From the NCBI GenBank assembly GCA_964588335.1, contig CAZPOV010000006.1:62001-126000 (forward strand): a stretch of 64,000 bases of DNA, read 5' to 3'. Under the pieces are notes generated by a model that saw only the letters and a program-made list of their open reading frames with translations, did no database searches and was not told the DNA's origin. The stretch comes from JAGQZY01 sp964588335 (lineage in GTDB: Bacteria > Bdellovibrionota > Bdellovibrionia > Bdellovibrionales > JAGQZY01). A program made the position numbers and the translations under genes. Positions 51,967-60,917 of this stretch are shown in pieces. How positions within the stretch are numbered: the stretch's first letter is position 1; each line of letters begins with the position of its first letter.

Positions 51967-52413
51967 ATGGGTATTTTAAAGAAATTTGGTCGATTTATTG
52001 TTCATTATTTTTTCATGTCTGCTGTGTTCACTCTTTCTTTCAGCGTTTTGGCTGAAGAGATGGACGAAGTTAATACCGAGTCATTGAATAAAACCATTCA
52101 ACTCCTCAACAGTCAGAACCAGCGCCAAGGTGAGATCGATAAGAGTCCAGAGGCTCAAAAAGCCGATCGCATGGCTCAGGAATTGATGGGCGGTGGTGAA
52201 AACTTGGATGAGCTATACCACACGGCCGGTGAAATTTTTCGCAAGATTGCTAACGATAGCAACGGTGATCTTCAACAAATGATGCGAACCCTACAAGAGG
52301 CTCAAAAAAATCCAGAAGGCTTTTACAACAACCTGACCGACGATCAAAAAAGTATGATCAAACAGCTCAGTGAAAAAGCCAATGACCGTCGCAAGCTCGA
52401 CGGCAACCAGTAA
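51967..52413 (+). CDS. Exported helical protein, unknown
   Basis: 148 residues. The N terminus (Met-Gly-Ile-Leu-Lys-Lys-Phe-Gly-Arg then a hydrophobic run ending Val-Leu-Ala-Glu-Glu) is a good signal peptide and favours the ATG at 51967 over 52015. The mature part is acidic, Gln-rich and helical. No domain recognised; it stands alone after ychF. Confidence 0.7.
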   Translation: MGILKKFGRFIVHYFFMSAVFTLSFSVLAEEMDEVNTESLNKTIQLLNSQNQRQGEIDKSPEAQKADRMAQELMGGGENLDELYHTAGEIFRKIANDSNGDLQQMMRTLQEAQKNPEGFYNNLTDDQKSMIKQLSEKANDRRKLDGNQ

Positions 52414-52589
52414 GATTCCGGCCTTTAAATTCCATGTAATAGGATCGACCGACTCATGAATTGCGAGTCCTTATCGGTGTTTAGCCCACCCTACCCGCAT
52501 AGGGTTGGTCTATAATCCAGTTTCTTGTTTTCCAATAACAATCTCTGTCGGCTGCAATTAAAATGGATTGTATTAAAAAGGAGTGTTTA

Positions 52590-52973
52590 ATGACAGCGGC
52601 ACCAAGCCTTGAAAACATATCAGCACAGTCAATCGCAACAATAACAATGACCACATCCGGTCGCATAGAGTCGAATGTGACCTTAGAAGTTGAGACTCTC
52701 CAAATCACCGGCACGATTAACGGCCACGCCGTTGAAACTCAAGCTGAAATGACAAAGCTTTACTCGTTCCTTTCATTTATTGAAACACTCCATCTGCCAA
52801 AAGAAACCGTGCCTGGCGGTCTCCCGCCTCGTGGTGCCACCCACTTTATTATTAATTATAAAGATGGCAACCAATGCACTCTTGCCTTAAACCCCAACCA
52901 AGAGGGTCTTGAGTACTACAAGCTTGAGATCGACAAATTTCAACAACTTCATGATCTTTGGATGAACCTTTAG
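52590..52973 (+). CDS. Small cytoplasmic protein, unknown
   Basis: 127 residues from the ATG at 52590, which has AAGGAG seven nt upstream. No signal peptide. Two beta-rich halves (Thr-Ile-Thr-Met-Thr-Thr-Ser-Gly-Arg-Ile-Glu and His-Phe-Ile-Ile-Asn-Tyr-Lys-Asp-Gly) surround a helical stretch. No family recognised. Confidence 0.65.
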   Translation: MTAAPSLENISAQSIATITMTTSGRIESNVTLEVETLQITGTINGHAVETQAEMTKLYSFLSFIETLHLPKETVPGGLPPRGATHFIINYKDGNQCTLALNPNQEGLEYYKLEIDKFQQLHDLWMNL

Positions 52974-53146
52974 CCCCGATCCTGAAAAACGATCGACTGT
53001 CATGGGATCTTCAGGAAGTGAGCCTCAGGTTCATCGCCTTCCATAAAAAGTATGTCCTGAATAAGGCGAGGTTTCTACAATTTGACACCCTTTATTGCGA
53101 CGCTGTGAAAAGGGCTGGGTCTGAAAATAAAAAAGCCAAGTCATAA
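52958..53146 (+). CDS. Possible 62-residue protein ending in the terminator
   Basis: A TTG start overlaps the upstream gene by 16 nt, with no clear ribosome site. The translation (Asp-Arg-Leu-Ser-Trp-Asp-Leu-Gln-Glu-Val, Phe-Ile-Ala-Phe-His-Lys-Lys-Tyr) has plausible composition, but the last codons and the stop lie in the stem and loop of a terminator hairpin. It could be translated by coupling or be chance. Confidence 0.3.
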   Translation: MDEPLAPILKNDRLSWDLQEVSLRFIAFHKKYVLNKARFLQFDTLYCDAVKRAGSENKKAKS

Positions 53147-53160
53147 GACTTGGCTTTCTT
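53132..53160. terminator. Bidirectional rho-independent terminator
   Basis: AAAGCCAAGTC and GACTTGGCTTT make a perfect 11-bp stem with a 4-nt loop. T-rich sequence follows on both strands (TTTCTT on plus; TTTTTTATTTT on minus when read leftward). It ends the small rightward genes and the large leftward secreted protein. Confidence 0.8.
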
Positions 53161-53184
53161 TGTTTCAAATAAACTGAGAGCGTT

Positions 53185-55398
53185 TTAAAGGTTATGGTTC
53201 TCTCTAACCGTTTCCACCAAGATTTTTTCAAGCTCTGTCAATGGCCTTGGGTCATCGTCATTAATATTCCAAATCCAATCCGGAGCAATCAAACGGTAAT
53301 AGTGACCCGTGTAATCGAACTCCCGATTGTTGACTTGTTGTTCGTAAAGACTGATCCCGTAAGCGCGATCGGCACGCTCGCCGGTACTGCCCATCCACCA
53401 ACGAGTCGAGTAAGGCAGATCTTTTCTTGGAATGATATAAAGCCCTTTTAATGAATCCACGGAAGGGGCGTTCAATCCTAATTTTTCAGCCACTTGCACC
53501 CAATTGGCCGCATGACTGTAACTTCGATCCGGCTGTTGCATGTCAAAAATACCTTTTAAGTTCAGCTCTTGCATTTTTCCAAGCCAAGATACTGACATCG
53601 CTGTTGCCACAGGTCCCATGGCCACCAATTGTTTGCGACCACCGCCTAATGACTTAATGACATTTTCAAGAGTCATAACTGCCGACTTTCCAGACGAGTC
53701 TTCAGCCATGGCCAAAGCCACCTTTTTGTCTGCAGCAACTCCAATGGTATCCACCGGAAGTGAACGAAGAATTAAATAGGAAGCGTCTTCTTCTAATCCT
53801 GTTTTGTTTAAGAAGGTTTGCAGCATCTGACCCGCTTCTCCCGTTAAGGCACGGGTTGAGAAAAAATCAGTATGCCCCATTTGATCAGCTAATATGATGA
53901 CTTCGGGATCTTTTGTATTTCCACGGTAGCTGGGACCAAAACCAAAAGATTCATTATTTTTATAAGCCGAATCGTCAATCTCTTTGAAATTGGGCCAGTC
54001 CATTAGGGCTTCTGCCATTTCTTCCGTCGCCGGCCCTGGATCAAATTGTTGAACATGGCTTAAGTCACCTTCGTCATCGCCAAAAGATTTGTAGCGAGGA
54101 TGCTCGTTAGCCACTTCGTTATCTTTCATACCGTACAAAAGACCATCATATTCATTGCGAAGTTGATACTCAGCTTCTCTTGGCGGCTGGTAGTCGACAT
54201 AAGCGGGTTCTGTGTCGTTAAAAACAGTGCGCCCACTGGAAAGTTTAACATCTCCTAAAGGCTCTTCTGGAATCCGAACAATGGCGTAGCGTCCTTCTTC
54301 ACTAAAAACTTGGATACGGGTGGCGCCATCACGATTGGATGTCGTGCCCTTGTCTCCCATGCGCCAGTTGGTAGCGAATGAAAAATCTTTAAAAGGAACG
54401 GGTGCATGGCCATACTGAAATTGGTCCTCCAGGCGCTCTTCTCGGTCGCCACCATTACAGTAGCCAAATTGACTTTCTTGAGGATCGGCCGGTAACCAAC
54501 CTGGGTAGGTTTTTAAATTGTATGCAACGGAGCCAGCGGCCTCATCAAATGATTTTTGAATTCTTTCAAAGCCATCACCAAAAGCGGCTCCTCCGGGATG
54601 TTGCACTCCAACAGCAACAATTTTCTCGTCGCCTTCAAGCACGCCTTCCTTTACAAAGTGCTCGACAACCCCTGAGGTATCACACCACTCTAAGGCCCAT
54701 TCCTTACACTCATCGTTACCACTGCGAGAATTGATCCAGTTGGCCAGCGAAGCTTTACCACCACCGCCGACAGCCATAAGAAGTGCAATCGAGTCAGGAT
54801 TTTGTTCAATGACATTATCAAAAAGCATGTGACGATATTGAACGATAGGACTCATCGCTCCTTGTTCAAGAGCCACATAGTTTTTATAGCCCCATTCGGC
54901 TTCGTCGGTAATACGCTGACCTTTGATGGTGTACACGTAGGTGTTCATATAAAGATAGCTTTCATAAATACCAAGATGATTTAAAAACTTTTGAACCCGA
55001 GTTCCAGTGGAACCGGTAAAGGCTCGGTTGGTGACATTTTCATCCTGCGCACCTTCTTGCCCGACAACGAAAACTTTCACTTGGTTTTTTCCTAGACGTC
55101 CACGGTACCACATCGGACCCATTTGCCAGCGAAACTTTTCTTCTGATCCACCAAGGATGGCTTTTCCGATGGTACGATAATTCGGTAGTTGGCCATACAA
55201 CTTGAGCCAAGATTGGCTTTCTTCAGCGGCCGGACCGGGATCGAAGTCGGACGGGCTTCCGCGCCGAGCATCCCATGCGAAACCTTCACGATCATAGCGA
55301 TGTTTATAACAGTCTCTGGGACCGAAGTCGGCATCGGCTGTCACTGTAAACATCGCAAAGGTAAAAACCACTAACAAAAAGCGATTAAGATGAGTCAT
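53185..55398 (-). CDS. Secreted protein with two tandem uracil-DNA glycosylase-like regions
   Basis: 737 residues from the ATG at 55398, with GGAGG eight nt upstream; signal peptide ending Thr-Ala-Asp-Ala. The protein is an internal duplication: Phe-Asp-Pro-Gly-Pro-Ala-x-Glu-Glu occurs near 52-60 and again near 452-460, and Gly-Pro-x-Tyr-Arg-Gly-type segments follow each. Copy 1 has Val-Val-Gly-Gln-Glu-Gly-Ala-Gln-Asp-Glu (111-120), Ala-Phe-Thr-Gly-Ser-Thr-Gly (126-132), Asn152 and Val-Gln-His267-Pro-Gly, the order of motifs in family 4/5 UDG proteins. Copy 2 keeps the frame (Arg-Ala-Leu-Thr-Gly-Glu-Ala-Gly, 516-523) but has Gln-Gln-Pro near 622 in place of the His motif. The family relationship is inferred from motif order. 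Confidence 0.75.
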   Translation of the reverse strand: MTHLNRFLLVVFTFAMFTVTADADFGPRDCYKHRYDREGFAWDARRGSPSDFDPGPAAEESQSWLKLYGQLPNYRTIGKAILGGSEEKFRWQMGPMWYRGRLGKNQVKVFVVGQEGAQDENVTNRAFTGSTGTRVQKFLNHLGIYESYLYMNTYVYTIKGQRITDEAEWGYKNYVALEQGAMSPIVQYRHMLFDNVIEQNPDSIALLMAVGGGGKASLANWINSRSGNDECKEWALEWCDTSGVVEHFVKEGVLEGDEKIVAVGVQHPGGAAFGDGFERIQKSFDEAAGSVAYNLKTYPGWLPADPQESQFGYCNGGDREERLEDQFQYGHAPVPFKDFSFATNWRMGDKGTTSNRDGATRIQVFSEEGRYAIVRIPEEPLGDVKLSSGRTVFNDTEPAYVDYQPPREAEYQLRNEYDGLLYGMKDNEVANEHPRYKSFGDDEGDLSHVQQFDPGPATEEMAEALMDWPNFKEIDDSAYKNNESFGFGPSYRGNTKDPEVIILADQMGHTDFFSTRALTGEAGQMLQTFLNKTGLEEDASYLILRSLPVDTIGVAADKKVALAMAEDSSGKSAVMTLENVIKSLGGGRKQLVAMGPVATAMSVSWLGKMQELNLKGIFDMQQPDRSYSHAANWVQVAEKLGLNAPSVDSLKGLYIIPRKDLPYSTRWWMGSTGERADRAYGISLYEQQVNNREFDYTGHYYRLIAPDWIWNINDDDPRPLTELEKILVETVRENHNL

Positions 55399-55621
55399 TA
55401 AAAATCCTCCGTTTTGTGGCGAAAGTATACACAACGGAAACCACATTCTCTTTGAATTCACTGGGCTTTGAAAATATTATATTTGCGGTTCAATTTGAGT
55501 GTAGAAATTCTATTTAATTCCTATGTTTTTTCAGTACTTTAAAAGAAGTCTTAAGGGCCGGGTTAGGGTTTTATTTTAGATTGGTTAAGGTCTTAAAAAA
55601 CAGCACGAATGTCTGCCAATT

Positions 55622-56500
55622 TTAGAGCTTCATTTTAGGATCAAAAGCATCACGAAGACCGTCCCCTAAAAGCTGAAAAGCCATCATCGTAAAGAATAAA
55701 GCGGCTCCCGGAAACAGAATGAGGTGTGGGTAACTTTCAAGCAAGTCGGCTCCATCAGAGGCCAACACGCCCCACGAACTGAATGGAGGTTGCAAACCCA
55801 GCCCAATGAAACTCAAAAAACTTTCGAATAAGATATTAGCCGGAATCCGAAAGGTCAGCATGACAATGATCGGCCCAAGAATATTGGGGAGAACATGACG
55901 CCAAAGCAACTGGATATGACCGAAGCCCAAGGCTCGCCCGGCTTCAATGTAGGCCATCTCTTTGACTTGCAGAACTTGACCACGAACCAATCGTGCCAGG
56001 CTCACCCAGCCGACGATACTTAAAGCGATCAAAGTTCCGCTGAGAGCCTTCAATTCGGGGTTGTCAAAAATGTCCATACTATCAAATACAACTTTAACCA
56101 AAATCATGATCACCAAACTGGGAATGGAATAGGCGATGTCCACAACTCGCATCATTATTGAATCGGTCCAACCGCCAAACCATCCCGACACGGCTCCATA
56201 AACCGCTCCAATCAACAGCGAAATCACCGCGGTGATAATTCCTACGGCCATGGACATCCGAGCCCCATAAATAATTCGCGATAGTAAATCACGCCCCAGC
56301 TTGTCGGTGCCGAACCAATAGGTTGTGTTGGGAGATCTTAACAAGTCATCGATGTGCTGTTCATCAAAAGGATAGGGACTGATCCATTTCGCAGTCAGTG
56401 CCAGAAAACAAACAAAGATAATAAAATACAGACAAACCAATGCCAGGCGGTTTTTCTTTAATTTCTGAAAGCCTTCGAGCCACCAACTGTCTTGCTTCAT
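55622..56500 (-). CDS. oppC: Peptide ABC transporter permease OppC
   Basis: 292 residues. An N-terminal helix (about 18-42) is followed by the Phe-Gly-Thr-Asp-Lys-Leu-Gly-Arg-Asp motif of DppC/OppC (about 63-71). Five further helices contain the ABC-contact EAA loop (Tyr-Ile-Glu-Ala-Gly-Arg-Ala-Leu-Gly-Phe, about 183-192). It starts within the oppB end by ATGA overlap. The ATPases OppD/F are not in the window, so they must lie elsewhere. Confidence 0.93.
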   Translation of the reverse strand: MKQDSWWLEGFQKLKKNRLALVCLYFIIFVCFLALTAKWISPYPFDEQHIDDLLRSPNTTYWFGTDKLGRDLLSRIIYGARMSMAVGIITAVISLLIGAVYGAVSGWFGGWTDSIMMRVVDIAYSIPSLVIMILVKVVFDSMDIFDNPELKALSGTLIALSIVGWVSLARLVRGQVLQVKEMAYIEAGRALGFGHIQLLWRHVLPNILGPIIVMLTFRIPANILFESFLSFIGLGLQPPFSSWGVLASDGADLLESYPHLILFPGAALFFTMMAFQLLGDGLRDAFDPKMKL

Positions 56501-57624
56501 GAGACGTCAATCCTTGGGTCGACCACCTTATACAAAAGATCGACCACTAAGTTTGCAAAAATTAACATAACCGAAAATAATAGAGTCAGTGCCATGATCA
56601 GCGGATAATCACGATTGAATACACTTTGCACAAAATATTTTGCAATTCCAGGGATGGCAAAAATAATTTCAACAATAAACGAGCCTGAAAGTATGCCCGC
56701 CACCAATGGCCCCGCATAAGTTAAAACCGGTACTAAAGAGTTTCGTAAAACATGATGATATAAAACAACTTTTTCACTCAATCCTTTAGAATGAGCCGTG
56801 CGCACAAAATCTGAGTGAATCACGTCTAAAACTGAAGTCCGTGTCAGACGCGCTATAAAGGCCGCAGGCCTGACTCCGAGAGTCACCACTGGTAGAATGT
56901 AGTGCCGTGGTGAATGCCAAAGGGCGGCCGGCAAAAGAATATCGTAGTGAAGCATCCATTGGTAAAAGCCGGGGAACAATTTATTGATCGGCCAACCAAA
57001 GCTAAAAATATAAATTAAGATGGGAGCCATTAAAAAGCTTGGTAATGAGATTCCACTGATCGCTGCCACCATCGCCGCAGCATCAATCCGTGTCCCATGA
57101 TTAGCTGCTGCAACCAGTCCCAAAGGAACGCCGATAAGAAAAGACAATACCAAAGCATAGAATCCCAACTTAAAAGAAACCGGGAACGCATCTTTGATGA
57201 TACTTGAAACCTCTCGGCCCTCATACTTGTAGGAATACCCCAAATGGCCGGTGGCGATTCCACTCATATGATTCCAATATTGAACGGGTAAAGGCTTGTC
57301 CAAACCGTACTTCTTTTCAATATTGGCTTTGACGTGATCAGGTAAAGCTTTTTCTTCATCAAAAGGCCCCCCGGGCAGCAATCGCAGCATGAAAAAAGTC
57401 ATGGTGGCAATCACCGCAATAACAAACAACGAGGACAGAAGTCTTCTGACAAAATAAGACAACAGGTTTTGTCTGACCACGCCATAAACAATAGCCACCA
57501 CAAAAACGACCCAAAACACCGTGACCAGAGTCGACGGCACGTACATCAATACAAGATCACTCAGAATCATGGCTATGGCTAAAAGCGCTGTTGACCAAAA
57601 AAGAACAGGACCTAAGACATTCAT
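56497..57624 (-). CDS. oppB: Peptide ABC transporter permease OppB with N-terminal extension
   Basis: 375 residues, about 65 longer than typical OppB. The extra N-terminal part holds two added hydrophobic segments (about 5-27 and 31-50) before the canonical start Leu-Ser-Tyr-Phe-Val-Arg-Arg-Leu. The rest is standard: Leu-Leu-Pro-Gly-Gly-Pro-Phe, Leu-Gly-Tyr-Ser, and the EAA loop Val-Arg-Thr-Ala-His-Ser-Lys-Gly-Leu-Ser. It lies between oppA and oppC with ATGA overlaps on both sides. Confidence 0.92.
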   Translation of the reverse strand: MNVLGPVLFWSTALLAIAMILSDLVLMYVPSTLVTVFWVVFVVAIVYGVVRQNLLSYFVRRLLSSLFVIAVIATMTFFMLRLLPGGPFDEEKALPDHVKANIEKKYGLDKPLPVQYWNHMSGIATGHLGYSYKYEGREVSSIIKDAFPVSFKLGFYALVLSFLIGVPLGLVAAANHGTRIDAAAMVAAISGISLPSFLMAPILIYIFSFGWPINKLFPGFYQWMLHYDILLPAALWHSPRHYILPVVTLGVRPAAFIARLTRTSVLDVIHSDFVRTAHSKGLSEKVVLYHHVLRNSLVPVLTYAGPLVAGILSGSFIVEIIFAIPGIAKYFVQSVFNRDYPLIMALTLLFSVMLIFANLVVDLLYKVVDPRIDVS

Positions 57625-59228
57625 TTCTTAAGCCTCATGTTCGCAAAATGGTAGAGATCTAAAACATTGTTATGAAAGTTTTCAATGCGATCACTAACTA
57701 ACAATTGATTGACGTCCGAAAATAAGGGAATGACTGGCATTTCCTCTTCGACAAGAATCTTCTGAGCCTGGTGATAGATCTTCAGTCTTTTCTCTGGGTC
57801 TGTCTCTTTCAGCCCCTTCGCCACCAACTGATCATAGGTTTCATTCTCCCAACCGGTGCGATTGTTTTCCGAAAAACTGGTCATGATGGCCATGAAATTA
57901 TGAGGATCCCCGTAATCGGCGACCCAGCCCAAGCGAAACAGATTGTAGGCTGAGGCACTGCGCAGGCCATTGAGAAACGTCTTCCACTCTTCGTTTTTCA
58001 ATTCAACGCGAATTCCCAGATTGGTTTTCAGTTGCGCCTGAATATTCTCTGCCACCTGCCGGTGTTTGTCCTCTGTATTGAACCCGATGACAATCGGTGG
58101 CCACTTATCGGCATCACTCCATCCCGCTTCGACCAGCAGCTGCTTGGCTTTTTGCGGATCAAAACTTAACCCGACCTCGTCGTCAAAACCAAACATGCCC
58201 GTTGGAACCCAACTGCGCAGAGGCACTTGTCCCCCACCGAGCACCTTCACCACTTGCGAGCGATCAATGGCCAAGGCTATGGCTTTGCGAACCTTCGGAT
58301 CGTTGAAAGGAGCTTTATTGACCTTAAAGCCATAATAATACAAACGCAGTCCGGGCAAGAATTCAAATTCAGGTTTCTGACTCAAACGAGGAATCTCGGT
58401 GCTCGGCAAATCTCTCATAAAATCAATCTTGCCTCGCTCGAACATTCTTAAAGAGGTCGCAGGTTTTCCGATCATATAGAAGACCAGATATTTAATATCA
58501 GGCTTATCACCCCAGTAAGTTTCATTGCGAGCCAAAACCATTCGACTGTCATGATGCCAATGGATCATTCGGTAGGGGCCCAATGTGACAATGTTCTGTG
58601 GCTCCGTCCACAACTCTTGATGCTTTTCAATCACGTCCAAACGGATCGGAAAGGTGGTGTGGTGGGTTAGAAGAAGTGGAAAGAAAGCCATCGGCTGTTC
58701 CAATTCAAATTCAACAAGCCATGGAGTCACTGCACGCACGCCCACTTTTGAAAAGTCTTTTAATCTTCCTTGATTATAGAGTTTGGCATTCTTGATGGGA
58801 AAAATATTGTCGACGGCAATGGCCGCATTGCGGGGGTTGAGGATTCTTTCAAAGGCATCAAGAACATGTTGAATGGTGAAGGCAACACCATCGGTCCAAA
58901 CAACACCCTTGCGCAAATGAAATTGCCACACCCGTCCCTCTTGTTTTTGTTCCCAGTGGGTTGCCAATGCCGGCTTTAACTTTAAACCGGGCTCTTGCAA
59001 ATTGAAGCGTACCAAGCCCTCCATAATTTGTTCTTCGATCCAACTGGAATCGGTATCCGAAGACAGGAGCCAATCAATTTTTGGCGGTTCCGAGGTGATG
59101 ACTGTACTGAGAGTCTCCTGATGGGGCAGCTTTAACCGTGTGCCATCGTCTTGAACCACATAGGTATCGCGACTGGGCTCACAGGCCACTAACAGTAGAA
59201 AAACAAGAGTTCCTAGATATTTCACCAC
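57621..59228 (-). CDS. oppA: Peptide-binding lipoprotein OppA (SBP family 5)
   Basis: 535 residues. The lipobox (Leu-Leu-Val-Ala-Cys) anchors it to the membrane. The solute-binding family 5 features are present: Leu-Ser-Thr-Val-Ile-Thr-Ser-Glu-Pro-Pro, Thr-His-Trp-Glu, Phe-His-Leu-Arg-Lys-Gly-Val-Val-Trp-Thr-Asp-Gly near 103-114 and Val-Arg-Lys-Ala-Ile-Ala-Leu-Ala-Ile-Asp-Arg near 315. It delivers oligopeptides to OppBC, a fitting uptake route for a proteolytic bacterium. First gene of the leftward unit. Confidence 0.93.
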   Translation of the reverse strand: MVKYLGTLVFLLLVACEPSRDTYVVQDDGTRLKLPHQETLSTVITSEPPKIDWLLSSDTDSSWIEEQIMEGLVRFNLQEPGLKLKPALATHWEQKQEGRVWQFHLRKGVVWTDGVAFTIQHVLDAFERILNPRNAAIAVDNIFPIKNAKLYNQGRLKDFSKVGVRAVTPWLVEFELEQPMAFFPLLLTHHTTFPIRLDVIEKHQELWTEPQNIVTLGPYRMIHWHHDSRMVLARNETYWGDKPDIKYLVFYMIGKPATSLRMFERGKIDFMRDLPSTEIPRLSQKPEFEFLPGLRLYYYGFKVNKAPFNDPKVRKAIALAIDRSQVVKVLGGGQVPLRSWVPTGMFGFDDEVGLSFDPQKAKQLLVEAGWSDADKWPPIVIGFNTEDKHRQVAENIQAQLKTNLGIRVELKNEEWKTFLNGLRSASAYNLFRLGWVADYGDPHNFMAIMTSFSENNRTGWENETYDQLVAKGLKETDPEKRLKIYHQAQKILVEEEMPVIPLFSDVNQLLVSDRIENFHNNVLDLYHFANMRLKK

Positions 59229-59469
59229 CTCTGAGCCTCTACGAAAGGGGTGTGAAAATCAAGGCTTTTCGAGGAATTCACCTGATATTCTCGATATTTA
59301 TGAACTCCAACACCCATCGGAAAACCGGGCCTCCTAGTAGATTAGTAAAAATTATAGGCCAATAGCATAATGAATAATTTTCAATAATACTTAAGTTTGG
59401 TTACAACAGTCCCATACCAACGATGACCGACGCCGAATGCGTACAACAAGGTCTTTTAGGGAGGGAAAC

Positions 59470-59769
59470 ATGAAAGCAATTATCGCAACACTTATCGTTC
59501 TTTTTTCTTTGAACACCTGGGCCACTTTAGACGTGACTCCCGATCAAATGACAGAGGAACAAAAAATCCAATTGATCCAAGTTCTGAATCAAATGGAGCC
59601 TGAATTGCTAGAAGTCCTTCTTACTGAAGAAGCCTTGGATTGGTACATTGCCCAGTTTACCCGCGGTGAGTTTGAGGAAGACGTGGAAGCACGTGACGTC
59701 CATGTTGGAACGGGTCAGGTTGAAGGCATCGGCGGGTACAATGACCCCAATGCCCCTAAATTCTTGTAA
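59470..59769 (+). CDS. Small exported acidic protein, unknown
   Basis: 99 residues from the ATG at 59470 preceded by GGGAGGG. The signal peptide ends Thr-Trp-Ala-Thr-Leu. The mature ~80 residues are acidic and helical (Gln-Met-Thr-Glu-Glu-Gln-Lys, Glu-Leu-Leu-Glu-Val-Leu-Leu) with a Gly-rich C terminus. No family recognised. A good terminator follows. Confidence 0.75.
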   Translation: MKAIIATLIVLFSLNTWATLDVTPDQMTEEQKIQLIQVLNQMEPELLEVLLTEEALDWYIAQFTRGEFEEDVEARDVHVGTGQVEGIGGYNDPNAPKFL

Positions 59770-59798
59770 GACATATTTACAAATTGTTGTTGTCCCTT

Positions 59799-59833
59799 AA
59801 GGCTCAGTGAAAACACTGGGCCTTTTCTTTTTT
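59799..59833 (+). terminator. Rho-independent terminator
   Basis: AAGGCTCAGTG and CACTGGGCCTT form an 11-nt stem (with one G-T pair), an AAAA loop and a following TTCTTTTTT tract. It ends the transcript of the small exported protein. Confidence 0.85.
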
Positions 59834-59888
59834 ATACGTTAGGATAATTCGCAAAGCTTATTGAAAAAGAAAACGATGGGAACAAGAA

Positions 59889-60902
59889 GTGAAGCAAAAC
59901 GACATTTACGCCCGCACCAATAATTTCTGTTTGGTTTTTCTAACCTTAATAGGAGCCACTGTGGCTCTGATCTACATGCGACCTGTGCTGATTCCACTTA
60001 TCTTTTCCATCTTTGCCTACGCCGTTATGACCCCTATTGTGATGAAAATTCGCCGACGCACCAATGTTCCTAAAGGTGTGGCCGTCTTTTTTGCTCTTTT
60101 ATTGTTGGCCTTGATCATGACGTTCTTGGTTTTTATTTTGATCGTTTCCATAGAAAACTTTGTATCAGGCGCTTCAAAGTACAAAGAGAGTTTGGCCGGT
60201 GTCATCGACTTTGTCGGCAATCAGCTGATCAAGTTCGATATCAATTTGGATCTTAACCAGCTCACTCAAGTCGTACAATCGGCAGGGTTTTTAAGTTTCG
60301 CCCAACGCTTAGGGGGCCAGCTGTTAGCGTTCCTCGGCAACCTGTTCCTGGTTTTTATATTTGCTATCTTTATGATGACTGGGGAGTCGCGAGTCCAAAA
60401 AAAGGGCCCGTTATTAAAAGAAGTCTTGAACAGTGTCTCCTCTTACATCAGCACAAAATTCTTTCTTTCCGTGCTGACAGGGATTCTGGTTTGGTTCGTG
60501 CTATTCTGTTTCGGTGTCGAACTGGCGTTTATCTTTGGGTTACTGACTATTCTTTTTAATTTTATTCCCACCATTGGCTCAATAGCTGCGGTGGCACTGC
60601 CGCTCCCTATTGTCTTTCTACAGTACCAACTGGGACTTAACTTTTTTCTAATCCTAGGCATCACTGGAACGATTCAGTTCACCATAGGCAATGTAATTGA
60701 GCCCAAAATCATGGGTGACTCCATGGACCTGCATCCGATCACCGTCTTGGTCTGCTTGATTTTTTGGGGAATGGTCTGGGGTGTTGCTGGAATGTTCTTA
60801 GCCGTCCCCATTACCGCTGTCCTTAAAATTGTTTTTACACGAATCGATGCGACTCAAACCCTGGCCGAAGTCATGGCCGGACGCCTAACTCCCCGCTCTT
60901 AG
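59889..60902 (+). CDS. AI-2E family transporter (PerM/YdiK-like)
   Basis: 337 residues from a GTG start. About eight hydrophobic segments; the first pair is at about 13-45. The family signature in the C-terminal half is visible: Phe-Asn-Phe-Ile-Pro-Thr-Ile-Gly-Ser near 219 and Gly-Asn-Val-Ile-Glu-Pro-Lys-Ile-Met-Gly near 260, with the Pro-Ile-Thr-Val tail motif near 276. Members of this family export small solutes, including AI-2, or act in ion transport; the substrate cannot be told from sequence. Confidence 0.9.
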   Translation: MKQNDIYARTNNFCLVFLTLIGATVALIYMRPVLIPLIFSIFAYAVMTPIVMKIRRRTNVPKGVAVFFALLLLALIMTFLVFILIVSIENFVSGASKYKESLAGVIDFVGNQLIKFDINLDLNQLTQVVQSAGFLSFAQRLGGQLLAFLGNLFLVFIFAIFMMTGESRVQKKGPLLKEVLNSVSSYISTKFFLSVLTGILVWFVLFCFGVELAFIFGLLTILFNFIPTIGSIAAVALPLPIVFLQYQLGLNFFLILGITGTIQFTIGNVIEPKIMGDSMDLHPITVLVCLIFWGMVWGVAGMFLAVPITAVLKIVFTRIDATQTLAEVMAGRLTPRS

Positions 60903-60917
60903 CAGGAGTCATTCAGG

